A stretch of DNA of 37,721 nt from an uncultured Eubacteriales bacterium (GCA_900317035.1 ONFC01000003.1:1-37721); one strand, 5' to 3'. Shown: positions 8,547-16,966, counted from the stretch's first letter. Notes: generated by a model from the sequence alone, not told the origin. Numbers and translations are program-made.

Positions 8547-10505
8547 CTATTTTTTCAGGTCACATGGAGCCCTTCCGTTAAGAGCATCTCCTCTGAAACA
8601 GGAAATAACGGCCTCCTCAAGATTCGGACAGTATGCGCTTCCTGCCCCGTTTTCAGGCCGTATGTCCTTCATTTCCGAAGAACAGTAGGAAAGGATCACC
8701 GCGTCCGCATCAGCAAAGCGCGCCGCATCATATGGCAGCTGGCAGGAGATCACAATAACCGTCTTCCCCGCGTCGTGCCTTGCTTTTATGATCCTGTCGA
8801 AGACTCCGGTAGAAAAACCTGCATCCTTTTCCGGATCCAGACAGGATCTGCTATACACACGGGAGATCAGGATCACATTCTCTGCCCGGGATGCCGCGTC
8901 GAGGCATTCCTGCTCATTCTCTTTCGTGCTTATCATCAGCGTGATGTTTTCCTCCGGAAGCTTATCCTGCACCAGTTTTCCATAGCCGATCCTGCTCTCT
9001 TCGCTTCCGGAAAACAGGATCAGTGTCTCTTTTCCGGTTCCGGAAGAAAGCGGATATGCACTGTTTTCATTCTTTAGAAGTGTCAGTGATTTTCTTGAAA
9101 TCCTATGGGACGCTTCTCTGTGTTCTTCCGAACCGGCCTTTTCTTTCGCAGCCGATATATCCTCTTCCGTTATGGCAAAATCACTTTCCTCCAGTATGCC
9201 GTGTTTTTCTTTCAGAACCAGAATCCTAAGAACAGAATCATCGATCTCTTCTTCCCTGATCCGCCCGTCTTTTACCATTTCTACGATCAGAGAGACCGCG
9301 CTGTCTGTCGTCTTAAATGTACTATCGCTAAAGACACCCGGAAGAAGCAGCATGTCCGCACCGGCGTTGATCGCCATGCAAAGTACATCTTCGAACCGGA
9401 AGTTTTCGGAGATGGCAGCCATCTCCAGAGAGTCGGTAACGATCACGCCATCAAAACCCATATCCTTCCGGAGAATATCCGTTAGGATCGTCCGGCTCAA
9501 TGTCGCCGGAAGGTATACTTCTTTGCCGGACGATGTTACATAGGTCTCCTTCTCGATCTGAGGATACTGGATATGCGCCGTCATGATCATCTCCGCTCCG
9601 TTACCGATAGCGGCTTCGTACGGGATAAGCTCAAATTTCTTAAGTTCCTCATACGTCTTCTCGATGCGCGGAAAGCCGGTATGACTGTCCGTATCCGTAT
9701 CGCCATGTCCCGGAAAGTGTTTCAGTGTCGATATCACTCCGCCATCGGAAAGTCCTTCAATATATGCTGTCCCAAACCTTGCGACCACCTCGGGTTCATC
9801 GGAAAAGGACCGCACTCCGATCACAGGATTATCCGGATTATTATTGACATCGAGCACCGGTGCAAAGTCCGTATTTATCCCTAAGGATCTCAGTTCCTCC
9901 GCATAGACCAGTGCCATCTCTTTTGCATTTGCCGGGTCACCTGTTGCCGCGAGCGCCATATTTCCGACACCGCATGTCCCGAAGTGTACCCTGGTGACCG
10001 GTCCACCCTCCTGATCCGTTGAGATCAGAAGCGGGATGCTGCTTCCTTTCTGATTCGATGTCTGAAGATCGCTGACAAAGCGCAGTGTCTGTTCCACATC
10101 TGAGAAGTTCCCCGTGCCAAGCATTACCCCGCCGAAATGATTTCTGCTAAGGCAATCCCTGACATCTGAAGAGAGTTCCGTTCCGCTGAAAGATGCAACC
10201 AGCATCTGGCCGGCTTTCTCTTCAAGCGTCATACGCTGAAGGATCCCATATGCTTTCTCTTCCGGTGCTTTTTCCGAAGGAGTGGTCTGCTCTTCAGAGG
10301 ACTCTGTAGATAGGATCACCGGATCTGTTTCTGACGATGTGATTTCCGTATGCGTTTCAGAAGTCCGGCTTACAGACTCCACCTCGGATGATACCTGTGT
10401 TTCCGCATCTTTTTTCTTTTCCGAGCAGCCGGAAAATACCCCGAGAACCATGCTAATACTCAGGATTAATGCTTGGATCTGTTTTTTTCGCTTAATCGTG
10501 CTCAT
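8547..10505 (-). CDS. nagZ: lipoprotein beta-N-acetylhexosaminidase, GH3 (NagZ-like)
   Basis: A 652-residue glycoside hydrolase family 3 enzyme. A lysine-rich N-terminus and hydrophobic stretch end in FSGC, giving a lipobox with Cys 27. A Ser/Thr/Glu-rich linker of about 60 residues then leads to the catalytic domain. KHFPGHGDTDTDSH (262-275) is the NagZ signature carrying the Asp-His general acid/base dyad. VIVTDSLEMAA holds the nucleophile Asp 358. A C-terminal region (about 430-650) resembles the second GH3 domain seen in Gram-positive NagZ. Expected role: release of N-acetylglucosamine from peptidoglycan fragments or other glycans outside the membrane. The ribosome binding site is weak (GAAG). 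Its start lies within 30 bases of the promoter for the divergent cNMP-domain gene. Confidence 0.88.
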   Translation of the reverse strand: MSTIKRKKQIQALILSISMVLGVFSGCSEKKKDAETQVSSEVESVSRTSETHTEITSSETDPVILSTESSEEQTTPSEKAPEEKAYGILQRMTLEEKAGQMLVASFSGTELSSDVRDCLSRNHFGGVMLGTGNFSDVEQTLRFVSDLQTSNQKGSSIPLLISTDQEGGPVTRVHFGTCGVGNMALAATGDPANAKEMALVYAEELRSLGINTDFAPVLDVNNNPDNPVIGVRSFSDEPEVVARFGTAYIEGLSDGGVISTLKHFPGHGDTDTDSHTGFPRIEKTYEELKKFELIPYEAAIGNGAEMIMTAHIQYPQIEKETYVTSSGKEVYLPATLSRTILTDILRKDMGFDGVIVTDSLEMAAISENFRFEDVLCMAINAGADMLLLPGVFSDSTFKTTDSAVSLIVEMVKDGRIREEEIDDSVLRILVLKEKHGILEESDFAITEEDISAAKEKAGSEEHREASHRISRKSLTLLKNENSAYPLSSGTGKETLILFSGSEESRIGYGKLVQDKLPEENITLMISTKENEQECLDAASRAENVILISRVYSRSCLDPEKDAGFSTGVFDRIIKARHDAGKTVIVISCQLPYDAARFADADAVILSYCSSEMKDIRPENGAGSAYCPNLEEAVISCFRGDALNGRAPCDLKK

Positions 10506-10529
10506 AAAAAATACTTCTACATGGTTTTC

Positions 10530-10538
10530 TGATATAAT
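10530..10538 (+). promoter_or_regulatory. extended -10 promoter for the cNMP-domain gene
   Basis: TGaTATAAT is a perfect extended -10. It lies 92 bases before the ATG at 10630 and 25 bases outside the divergent nagZ start. No -35 is recognisable at 16-18 bases. Confidence 0.6.
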
Positions 10539-10629
10539 TAAACAATAAAATATCTGACGTCGATAATCAATCAGACCGTACAGATCCGATACACAAGTTC
10601 ATTTGCTTGAGGGGAAGGGAGATAGCAAT

Positions 10630-11535
10630 ATGGGTATGGCTCAGAAAGAATTCAAAAAAGGTGAAGTTATCATCAAAGAAGGAGACAGCGGTAAGAGTTT
10701 CTTCTTCCTTTTGGAGGGCGGCGCCAGTGTATATGGCGGTTTTGGAAAGAACAATCAGCTTAAGATCGCCGATCTGGAAGCCGGAGAGTTCTTCGGTGAG
10801 ATGGCGATCCTTGAAGCTTATCCCAGAAGTGCTACTGTAGTTGCTAAGGGCAATACCCGGGTAGTTGAGATCCCCGGGAACGAGATGAACGAATTCTTTG
10901 ACGAAAACCCCGACATGATCCTCGAGCTGATGAGACACCTCGGAAACAGGATCCAGGTCATGACAAGTGACTATGCTGAATCAAAGGCTCTTCTCCGTGA
11001 ACTTCGCGGGTCAGAAAACGAGAATGCGAAGAAATCTCTCTTCTCTAAGATCAAGAAACACATCGATGTTTATCAGTCAAACAAGAATAAGCTGACGGAT
11101 ACGACAAAGTCTTTCGATGTGAAGTTCGATTATTTTGCGGCCAATGGCGCCGAATATACCAAGGAATTCCGAAAGGGCGGCATAATCTGCAATAAAGGCG
11201 ATGCAAGCAACTGCATGTATGTACTGCTCTCCGGTGAAGTCGGAATTTACGACAACTATAAAAAGCCGAATGAAGAGAAGCTCTCTTCTCTGGAAGCCAT
11301 TTCCTTCTTTGGTGAAATGGGTATGTTCACCGAAGATCCCAGAACTGCTTCTGCAGTAGCTGAGACAGATAACACAAAGGTCGAGATGATCGATCAGAAT
11401 GACATCATGGACACCTATAAGACCAACCCGGAGAAGATCGATATGCTTCTCCGCCACATGTCTTACCGCTTAAGAAGACTTACCTCTGATTTCTTGAGCG
11501 CCTGTAAGGAGATCACCGAAAACTACAACAGCTGA
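10630..11535 (+). CDS. protein with two cyclic-nucleotide-binding domains, no HTH
   Basis: A 301-residue protein with two CRP/PKA-type cyclic-nucleotide-binding domains (about 5-115 and 165-285) joined by a charged linker. Both keep a phosphate-binding cassette with its glutamate and arginine: FGEMAILEAYPRSATV (55-70, Arg 66) and FFGEMGMFTEDPRTAS (227-242, Arg 238). There is no helix-turn-helix, membrane segment or catalytic domain, so it is not a CRP-like activator. It resembles a stand-alone PKA regulatory subunit. The start chosen is the ATG with GGGAG eight bases upstream; an in-frame TTG at 10603 lacks a suitable site. A strong hairpin terminator follows. The ligand and any partner are unknown. 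Confidence 0.82.
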   Translation: MGMAQKEFKKGEVIIKEGDSGKSFFFLLEGGASVYGGFGKNNQLKIADLEAGEFFGEMAILEAYPRSATVVAKGNTRVVEIPGNEMNEFFDENPDMILELMRHLGNRIQVMTSDYAESKALLRELRGSENENAKKSLFSKIKKHIDVYQSNKNKLTDTTKSFDVKFDYFAANGAEYTKEFRKGGIICNKGDASNCMYVLLSGEVGIYDNYKKPNEEKLSSLEAISFFGEMGMFTEDPRTASAVAETDNTKVEMIDQNDIMDTYKTNPEKIDMLLRHMSYRLRRLTSDFLSACKEITENYNS

Positions 11536-11586
11536 TTAGATTTCTCCTCAGCGCTCTGTAAAATCCGTTTCCAGCAAAGATCGAAA

Positions 11587-11618
11587 AGAAGACCCGGGCA
11601 CTACTGCCCGGGTCTTCT
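11587..11618. terminator. strong bidirectional terminator
   Basis: A perfect 14-base-pair stem (AGAAGACCCGGGCA / TGCCCGGGTCTTCT) closes a CTAC loop. It has CTTT on the plus side and TTTTC on the minus side. It lies between the convergent cNMP-domain gene and the small membrane-protein gene and can serve both. Confidence 0.85.
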
Positions 11619-11657
11619 CTTTAGAGGGGGTATATTATGATTATGAGAAGCTGTCTA

Positions 11658-11858
11658 TTATTTTGATGTTGCCTCGTTTTTGTCATCTGTTTTTCCATTT
11701 AATCTGATCATGATGACTGCGAGTACACTTGCAATTCCGAAAAAGATAAGAGACAGCTGAAGTTTTTCAAGATTAAAAGCAATCGCTGAAATAGCCATGC
11801 ATACCGCAAAAATAGCAAATACGATTTTGAGAAGTGCTTTTCCTGTACGATTTTTCAT
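11658..11858 (-). CDS. small two-pass membrane protein
   Basis: A 66-residue protein with hydrophobic segments at about 8-28 and 33-52, a basic N-terminus (MKNRTGK) and a charged C-terminus. It matches no family that I recognise. A clean GGAGG site lies eight bases before the ATG. A promoter-like region carrying a perfect palindrome lies upstream (11896-11927). The XRE/GyrI-like regulator gene is immediately upstream on the same strand, so the small protein may be its target. Confidence 0.6.
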   Translation of the reverse strand: MKNRTGKALLKIVFAIFAVCMAISAIAFNLEKLQLSLIFFGIASVLAVIMIRLNGKTDDKNEATSK

Positions 11859-11895
11859 TGTCCTGCCTCCACGTCATTCCCTGTTCTATGACTCT

Positions 11896-11927
11896 ATCTT
11901 ACCTTTGAAAGGTTAAGTCATCGTCAA
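11896..11927 (-). promoter_or_regulatory. possible regulated promoter with a palindrome in a long spacer
   Basis: On the minus strand, TTGACG (11927-11922) and TAAGAT (11901-11896) are separated by 20 bases. The perfect palindrome ACCTTTgAAAGGT (11901-11913) sits in the spacer. A long spacer containing a palindrome is typical of promoters activated by DNA distortion (MerR-like), but the adjacent regulator is of the XRE type. The -10 assignment is uncertain. Confidence 0.4.
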
Positions 11928-12005
11928 ACGAAGTTAAAGAAAGGGTTAAGATTGATACGAGGCACCAGTCTTTGGGAAGACGGCCGAACTCACACGAATT
12001 CAGTT

Positions 12006-12710
12006 TTATACATCAACACAGATGTATATTTCCATGTACCCTGTGCCGTCTTTCTCATATTCATACTCGAAACAGCCGAGTACGTTATCGTCCTGTCTGC
12101 CCTTGATGTTATTTGCATCCAGGTATTCCATGATGTGCTTATATCCGACCGGGATACGTTCGAACGGTTGCACCATCGGATCTTTTACCGTGATCACCGC
12201 ATAGCTGGCTTCCTTGTTATCGCAATATTCCACGCCTTCGCAATTTGTCCGGAAACCATCAGGAAGAACATATGCAGCCGCATATCCGTGCATGCCGAAA
12301 CGCATGCTCTGTTCCTGGGACACAAACGGGAAATCCCATCCGATCCGCTTCGCCTTCGGATCCGCGGCAAGAAGGCCGCTCTTTTCCGCCCAGTTTTTCA
12401 TATGAGTCAGCACGTCATCTTCCGGCTCCTGGGAGATAATGGCATATTTCGCCATCCGGAAAGCAGGCACTTTCCGGATCGTGACATCGGAATAGATCTC
12501 CCCTTTAGAAGTCAGATCTCCTCTGACCAGTTCATCCATATTGCATGAAAACAGGGAACACATCTCCACCAGTTTGGGAAGTTCCGGTGTCACTTCGTCC
12601 GATTCCCAACGGGAAATGGTCTGTCTGCTGACGCCCATCTTCTCTGCAAGCTGGTCCTGCTTCAGCTTATTCATCTTACGCAAATATTGAATATTCTTTC
12701 CTAAACTCAT
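12006..12710 (-). CDS. XRE-family regulator with GyrI-like effector domain
   Basis: A 234-residue regulator. Residues 5-60 form an XRE/Cro-type helix-turn-helix (LKQDQLAEKMGVSRQTISRW). Residues 75-234 resemble the GyrI-like/AraC effector-binding fold: a KVPAFRMAKY opening strand, then DFPFVSQEQ, a Tyr/Val-rich middle, and a final GYMEIYICVDV strand. GyrI-like domains bind amphipathic or cationic small molecules, so a drug- or metabolite-responsive regulator is likely. A GGAG site precedes the ATG. Possible targets are itself and the small membrane protein downstream. Confidence 0.8.
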   Translation of the reverse strand: MSLGKNIQYLRKMNKLKQDQLAEKMGVSRQTISRWESDEVTPELPKLVEMCSLFSCNMDELVRGDLTSKGEIYSDVTIRKVPAFRMAKYAIISQEPEDDVLTHMKNWAEKSGLLAADPKAKRIGWDFPFVSQEQSMRFGMHGYAAAYVLPDGFRTNCEGVEYCDNKEASYAVITVKDPMVQPFERIPVGYKHIMEYLDANNIKGRQDDNVLGCFEYEYEKDGTGYMEIYICVDV

Positions 12711-12786
12711 GGTGTAATCTCCTCATCTTTATAGAACATTCTGCCGGCCGAAACAGTGTAGTCGGATCTTCCTGATCCGTGATGTC

Positions 12787-12795
12787 ATTATGTCA
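12787..12795 (-). promoter_or_regulatory. possible extended -10 promoter for the XRE regulator gene
   Basis: TGaCATAAT on the minus strand lies about 77 bases before the ATG at 12710. No strong -35 is present. The rest of the 270-base gap up to 12980 holds only the ATPase terminator. Confidence 0.35.
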
Positions 12796-12878
12796 TATGG
12801 AGATTTACATGTACACCAATCAGAGAGTGCTTTTCTGGAAGATCATGTCGCACCGGCTTTACATTTTTCCGCTAATAG

Positions 12879-12916
12879 AAAAATCCTGAACATCCAATCA
12901 GGGACATTCAGGATTT
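12879..12916 (-). terminator. intrinsic terminator after the ATPase gene
   Basis: A perfect 10-base inverted repeat, AAATCCTGAA (12881-12890) and TTCAGGATTT (12907-12916), with a 16-base loop. On the minus strand it runs into TTTTTC. It lies 65 bases past the stop of the gene at 12981-14210. Confidence 0.75.
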
Positions 12917-12980
12917 GAAGAGTACGAGCAATTCGAACACTTGCGCATAATGCTTGCAAACGAGACGCGCTAAACTTTTA

Positions 12981-14210
12981 TCAAAACTCCTTGCCCTCTT
13001 TCATATGTGCACTGATGTTCACATGTGTTATTCCGTTTCTCATTTGTATCAGACTGTCGCGGGTAATAACGTATTTAGGATAGTTGTCCCGTATGGATTC
13101 CAACGGTCTATACTCCCTGTTTTCTGTCTCGATGCTGCTTAGGATCGTCATGGCAACCTGAATATATGCATACTGCATCATTTGTTTTCGGACGATGAAA
13201 TCACATTCAAGTTTTCCGATTCTGCCCACACTTACATCGTATCCTTTAGACTTGGCGTAAATATATGTTATATTCTCCAGTACTGGACCATAATTGATTC
13301 TGTTGTCGGTATTCATGGCAAAATAGAAACCAAGATCTGAAAGATAGTATTTCTGTTCTCCGGAAATCGACCTGCGCGACTTAAGATCAAATCTCTCGCA
13401 TTTATGAATAATCTTTGCATCTATCAGGACCTGAATATATCTGTTCAGTGTCTCTCGTGTAATATCGCTCCCGGCCTTATGAAGATCCTCCAAGATGTTA
13501 GTTAGACTGGTTGTTGCACCGAAATTGTTAATGATATACCGCTGAACAATATTGAATACAGATACATTACGTATCTTAACCCGCTTTCTGATATCTTTCT
13601 CAAATATCTCCGCGATTATTCCATTTATGTAGGTTCTTTTATCTTCCGGATCATCGTAGCTTAAAGCCTTTGGAAATCCTCCTTCGATGATATACTTATC
13701 GAATTCGGCTTCTGTACTGATATCTACAGGAAGTTTAAGAAACTGCTTCATTCCAATATACTCATCGAAAGTCAGCGGAAATATCTCGAATTCCAGATAT
13801 CGTCCCGTTAGTTTGGTAACAAGTTCACCGCTAAGAAGGTAGGAATTTGAGCCGGTGATGAATATGGAATACTCCTCTTCCTCGCGAAAAGCATTGATGA
13901 CTTCTTCAAATCCATCAACATTTTGTATTTCATCAATAAAGAGGTATTTCACGCCTTTAGCTGTACAAAGACTATCGATTACAGATTCAAGTTTATCTGC
14001 TGTTTTTATGCTTTTGAATCCTCTTTTATCCAGATTCAGATAAACGATGTTTTCTTCTTTAACACCTGAAGATCTTAGTTCTTCTGCAATGGTCTGCATA
14101 AGACAGGATTTACCACATCTTCTTATTCCTGTGATCACTTTGATCAGATCTGTTTCGTGGTAGAAGGATCGGATCTTGCGAAGATAGTTTTCTCTATGAT
14201 ACAGCTTCAT
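12981..14210 (-). CDS. AAA-type ATPase with C-terminal DUF4143 domain
   Basis: A 409-residue ATPase of the AAA_14/DUF4143 class. Walker A is GIRRCGKS (28-35), Walker B is YLFIDEIQ (89-96), and a sensor-like FITGSNSYLL follows. The C-terminal part has the DUF4143 pattern with a nuclease-like core (GPVLENITYIYAKSKGY, later LECDFIVRK). Such proteins are common, often horizontally moved, and of unknown role; a toxin/antitoxin-like or mobile function has been suggested for relatives, without proof here. The DNA appears richer in A+T than its neighbours and the gene stands alone beside a tRNA-Ser gene, which is consistent with transfer. A GGAGG site and its own terminator frame it. Confidence 0.85.
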   Translation of the reverse strand: MKLYHRENYLRKIRSFYHETDLIKVITGIRRCGKSCLMQTIAEELRSSGVKEENIVYLNLDKRGFKSIKTADKLESVIDSLCTAKGVKYLFIDEIQNVDGFEEVINAFREEEEYSIFITGSNSYLLSGELVTKLTGRYLEFEIFPLTFDEYIGMKQFLKLPVDISTEAEFDKYIIEGGFPKALSYDDPEDKRTYINGIIAEIFEKDIRKRVKIRNVSVFNIVQRYIINNFGATTSLTNILEDLHKAGSDITRETLNRYIQVLIDAKIIHKCERFDLKSRRSISGEQKYYLSDLGFYFAMNTDNRINYGPVLENITYIYAKSKGYDVSVGRIGKLECDFIVRKQMMQYAYIQVAMTILSSIETENREYRPLESIRDNYPKYVITRDSLIQMRNGITHVNISAHMKEGKEF

Positions 14211-14344
14211 GGTTTATACCTCCTTTGATAGAATATTATCATCGATTTGGACTTATTTCAATGTTAACGCAGTATTTTTTGTCAAAATACAGAAATATAC
14301 TTCGTTAAATGCAGATTAACGCACGTGAAGCAAAAACGAGAAAC

Positions 14345-14376
14345 AAAAAACCCGTGATGGGGTAAACATCACGGGT
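14345..14376 (-). terminator. terminator after tRNA-Ser
   Basis: A 10-base-pair stem (ACCCGTGATG / CATCACGGGT) with a seven-base loop is followed on the minus strand by TTTTTT. It begins three bases past the encoded CCA end of the tRNA. Confidence 0.85.
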
Positions 14377-14378
14377 CA

Positions 14379-14471
14379 TGGCGGAGAAGGAGGGAGTCGA
14401 ACCCTCGCGCGGCTGTTACACCACCTAAAGCTTTAGCAAAGCCTCCCCTTCGGCCTCTTGGGTACTTCTCC
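14379..14471 (-). tRNA. tRNA-Ser (anticodon GCT)
   Basis: The minus strand folds as a class II tRNA. The acceptor stem is GGAGAAG / CTTCTCC with discriminator G and encoded CCA. The anticodon loop is TTGCTAA with GCT at 14437-14435. A long variable arm and a T arm GAGGG-TTCGACT-CCCTC follow. The long variable arm and G73 are serine features, and the tRNA reads AGC/AGU codons. It is flanked by its own extended -10 promoter and terminator. Confidence 0.95.
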
Positions 14472-14510
14472 ATGCCGAAGTCATTTGCTTCTATCGAAGC
14501 GACATGAGAT

Positions 14511-14519
14511 ATTCTAACA
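14511..14519 (-). promoter_or_regulatory. extended -10 promoter for tRNA-Ser
   Basis: TGtTAGAAT on the minus strand lies about 40 bases before the tRNA 5' end. A small hairpin (GCTTC-TATC-GAAGC) sits in the presumed 5' leader. Confidence 0.45.
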
Positions 14520-14639
14520 TAGAAAGTCAAACATTTCCACAATTAATTCTCTTTTTCTGCTCAGAACCCTCAAAGCGCCCTATAAAAGGCGTTTTGTTTC
14601 GATTGTAAAAGTCTGGATATATAGAGTTTGCTGATCAAG

Positions 14640-14648
14640 TGTTATAAT
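14640..14648 (+). promoter_or_regulatory. extended -10 promoter for the small membrane-protein gene
   Basis: TGtTATAAT is a perfect extended -10. It lies 39 bases before the ATG at 14688 and divergent from tRNA-Ser. Confidence 0.6.
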
Positions 14649-14687
14649 GTCTCAAGAACTGAAGAAGAAAAAGAGGAAATAGTAGTT

Positions 14688-15167
14688 ATGTCTGAATCTC
14701 AAGCAAATCCGTCCAATATCGATCTTTCCATTGTAAAACCATATGCACCGACTGAAGCACAGGTAAAAAGATATACGTCCAGGAAGATCGCCTCTGCTTG
14801 GACCTTGTTTGGGGGATCGCTCGCTGTTCTGGCAATCGTGATCGTCTGTATAATCCTTTTCGTCAGCATTTTTCACGTCATCGTATATAGCGCCAGGATC
14901 ATTTTCGCTCTTCTGATCGTTCTCATTTTTCCGATCTATGCGATATATAATCTCTTTGCCACTTTCAGCCGTGTGAAAAAGGGACAGTTCTCTTTTTATA
15001 GCAGCGAGATCTTCGCCAAAAATGATAAAGGATACATCGTCAAAGGAATCAGTGCTTCCGGTCTTTCGTTCATCGATAAAGCCGATGCCGGCGCCGAAAA
15101 AACACCCGGTGCTCCGGTTATCGTCGTCAATATGAAAGACGAGTTCGATCTTCTCGGCTGGGACTGA
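14688..15167 (+). CDS. two-pass membrane protein of unknown function
   Basis: A 159-residue protein with two adjacent hydrophobic segments (about 38-62 and 66-90), a polar N-terminus and a soluble C-terminal part of about 65 residues. The ATG at 14688 is chosen because GAGGAAA lies upstream and the promoter at 14640-14648 falls inside the longer open frame. It converges on the glycosyltransferase gene with an 11-base gap and no clear terminator. I do not recognise the family. Confidence 0.65.
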   Translation: MSESQANPSNIDLSIVKPYAPTEAQVKRYTSRKIASAWTLFGGSLAVLAIVIVCIILFVSIFHVIVYSARIIFALLIVLIFPIYAIYNLFATFSRVKKGQFSFYSSEIFAKNDKGYIVKGISASGLSFIDKADAGAEKTPGAPVIVVNMKDEFDLLGWD

Positions 15168-15178
15168 TCCTTTAAAGG

Positions 15179-16966
15179 TTATGTAGCATTGCGGCGTCTT
15201 CTTGCTTCCTGCATCAGACGCTTGTGTTCTTTTATTGCCTTTCTTCCCTGTCCGATACCTTCAGGCACAGGAGTTTCTTCGATCCCGATATACTTTTCGT
15301 TATGGAAGACTGTGCTCACCACCGGATCAAGATGGAAATAGGAGTCGATCTCCTGATCCGTGATGTCCGGTGCAAACTTGCGTCTTCTCAATGAACCGAA
15401 TCTTCTGCGGTTATACTCTTTCCAGATGATCAGGACAAGAAGCTCGATCAGTACCGCGATAAACAGAATCATGAAGAAGTGCTCGGTCTGGCGGATCTTA
15501 TTGAGATCGTAGAACAGGAATTCCTTCACCGGACGGTTCATCTTGTCGCAGATGATTCCGTAGATCATGTAACAGAAATACACCAGCATATAGATCCATG
15601 CGATCAGCGTCAGGACAACTCCGATAACCTTTTTCCAGGTCTTCTGTTTATTCTCATACTCGATATGTGAATCCCCGTTATGGGCAGGCGCGTGCTCCTC
15701 CAGCTGTATGAGCTGGGGATTTGTCTTCCTATCCTCTTCTTTTTGCGTCTGGGTAATACCGCGGTCCGGACTTTTCCAGGTCGCCAGTTTCTTTCTCGGA
15801 AGGATCGTCTTAAACAGTGCACCCAGTGTAATGAAAACATTGATATACCAGTATAGGATCGGATACCATATTACGCTCCAAGTGCTCTTCAGGATATCTT
15901 TGTCATATTTGGATTCCAGGATCATGGCAACGACAAATTGGAATAGACAGACAAACGACAGAAACTGGCTCTTCCAGATCAGATCGGTATATAGATGCTC
16001 ACCGCGGATCTCCGAGATAACAAGAAGGACCGTCAGGAACAGCCAGCAGACAGACCAGAAGAAGGAAGCAACCTGCTCCAAATAGATCGGTGTCATTCTT
16101 CTTCTTCTCCAACTCTTGAAAATATCCCAGTGCCGGAATACTACTTCCAGGCCGCCTTCCGCCCAGCGCTTACGCTGCCGCCAGAGTCCCTTTATCGTCT
16201 CCGGAACGAGCATCCAGCAGAGGGCTCTCGGTTCATACCTTACATCCCAGAAATTCTTTTCCAGTTTCCATGTGACGGCAATGTCCTCTGTCATCATGTC
16301 GCGGTCCCAGAAACCGCAGTCCAGGAGCGCTCTTTTTCTATATGCGACACATACGCCGGATACTGTCATTACCTTTCCGAGAACGCGCTGGGTACGCTTG
16401 ATCAGGCTGATAATGCTGGCGTATTCACAAAGCTGGATCTTTCCGAGAAGCGAGCCTCTGTTCCGCACGCGGGGATTACCGGTTACTGCGCCAACGCGCT
16501 CACCGTTATTCTTATTCACAAAATGGGATACCATATATCGAAGAGCATCTTTGTCGAGATATGAGTCGGCATCTACACCCACCAGGATCTCTCCTTTGGA
16601 GGCGATCAGGCCGAGATAGAGCGCATTGGCTTTGCCGCAGTTTTTCTTCAGATCGACGACTCGGACACAAGGATACTTCTCACAGAGCGCCTTCATGACC
16701 TCAGATGTGTTATCGGAGCTTCCGTCGTTGATCAGGATGATCTCATACTCAGGATAGTTCAGCTTCGTCATCTGTTCGACGACCGGAATCAGAACAGAGC
16801 TTTCATTATGTGCAGGCATAAGAATAGACACGAAAGGCGTTCTTTCGAGTTTCAGCGTCTTTTTTCTCTCATTGGAATAATAGAAGATCAGGGAACCAAG
16901 TACCCACATCATCGCCATTATGGCAGGATACCAAAAAACAAATTCCACTATCCAGTTTATGTTCAT
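15179..16966 (-). CDS. PgaC-type glycosyltransferase fused to a PgaD-like domain
   Basis: A 595-residue membrane polysaccharide synthase. Residues 1-390 are a processive GT2 enzyme of the PgaC/IcaA/BcsA type: an N-terminal membrane segment, DGSS (81-84), DADS (132-135), TED (226-228), RQRKRW (263-268) and then membrane helices. A polar linker (about 392-445) leads to a second part (446-562) with two membrane segments, LIIWKEYNRRRF (512-523) and a short soluble tail. That second part matches the layout of PgaD, whose second helix ends LIVWALYNKLRF in E. coli. PgaC and PgaD are normally separate proteins that together make poly-beta-1,6-GlcNAc and bind cyclic di-GMP. The polymer made here is inferred. 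The ribosome binding site is weak (AGAGGT at long spacing). Confidence 0.8.
   Translation of the reverse strand: MNINWIVEFVFWYPAIMAMMWVLGSLIFYYSNERKKTLKLERTPFVSILMPAHNESSVLIPVVEQMTKLNYPEYEIILINDGSSDNTSEVMKALCEKYPCVRVVDLKKNCGKANALYLGLIASKGEILVGVDADSYLDKDALRYMVSHFVNKNNGERVGAVTGNPRVRNRGSLLGKIQLCEYASIISLIKRTQRVLGKVMTVSGVCVAYRKRALLDCGFWDRDMMTEDIAVTWKLEKNFWDVRYEPRALCWMLVPETIKGLWRQRKRWAEGGLEVVFRHWDIFKSWRRRRMTPIYLEQVASFFWSVCWLFLTVLLVISEIRGEHLYTDLIWKSQFLSFVCLFQFVVAMILESKYDKDILKSTWSVIWYPILYWYINVFITLGALFKTILPRKKLATWKSPDRGITQTQKEEDRKTNPQLIQLEEHAPAHNGDSHIEYENKQKTWKKVIGVVLTLIAWIYMLVYFCYMIYGIICDKMNRPVKEFLFYDLNKIRQTEHFFMILFIAVLIELLVLIIWKEYNRRRFGSLRRRKFAPDITDQEIDSYFHLDPVVSTVFHNEKYIGIEETPVPEGIGQGRKAIKEHKRLMQEARRRRNAT

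Noticed and set aside
14345-14376. Attachment site or repeat at the 3' end of tRNA-Ser
   Set aside because: The inverted repeat is explained by a normal terminator with six T residues; I saw no duplicate of the tRNA 3' end elsewhere in the window.
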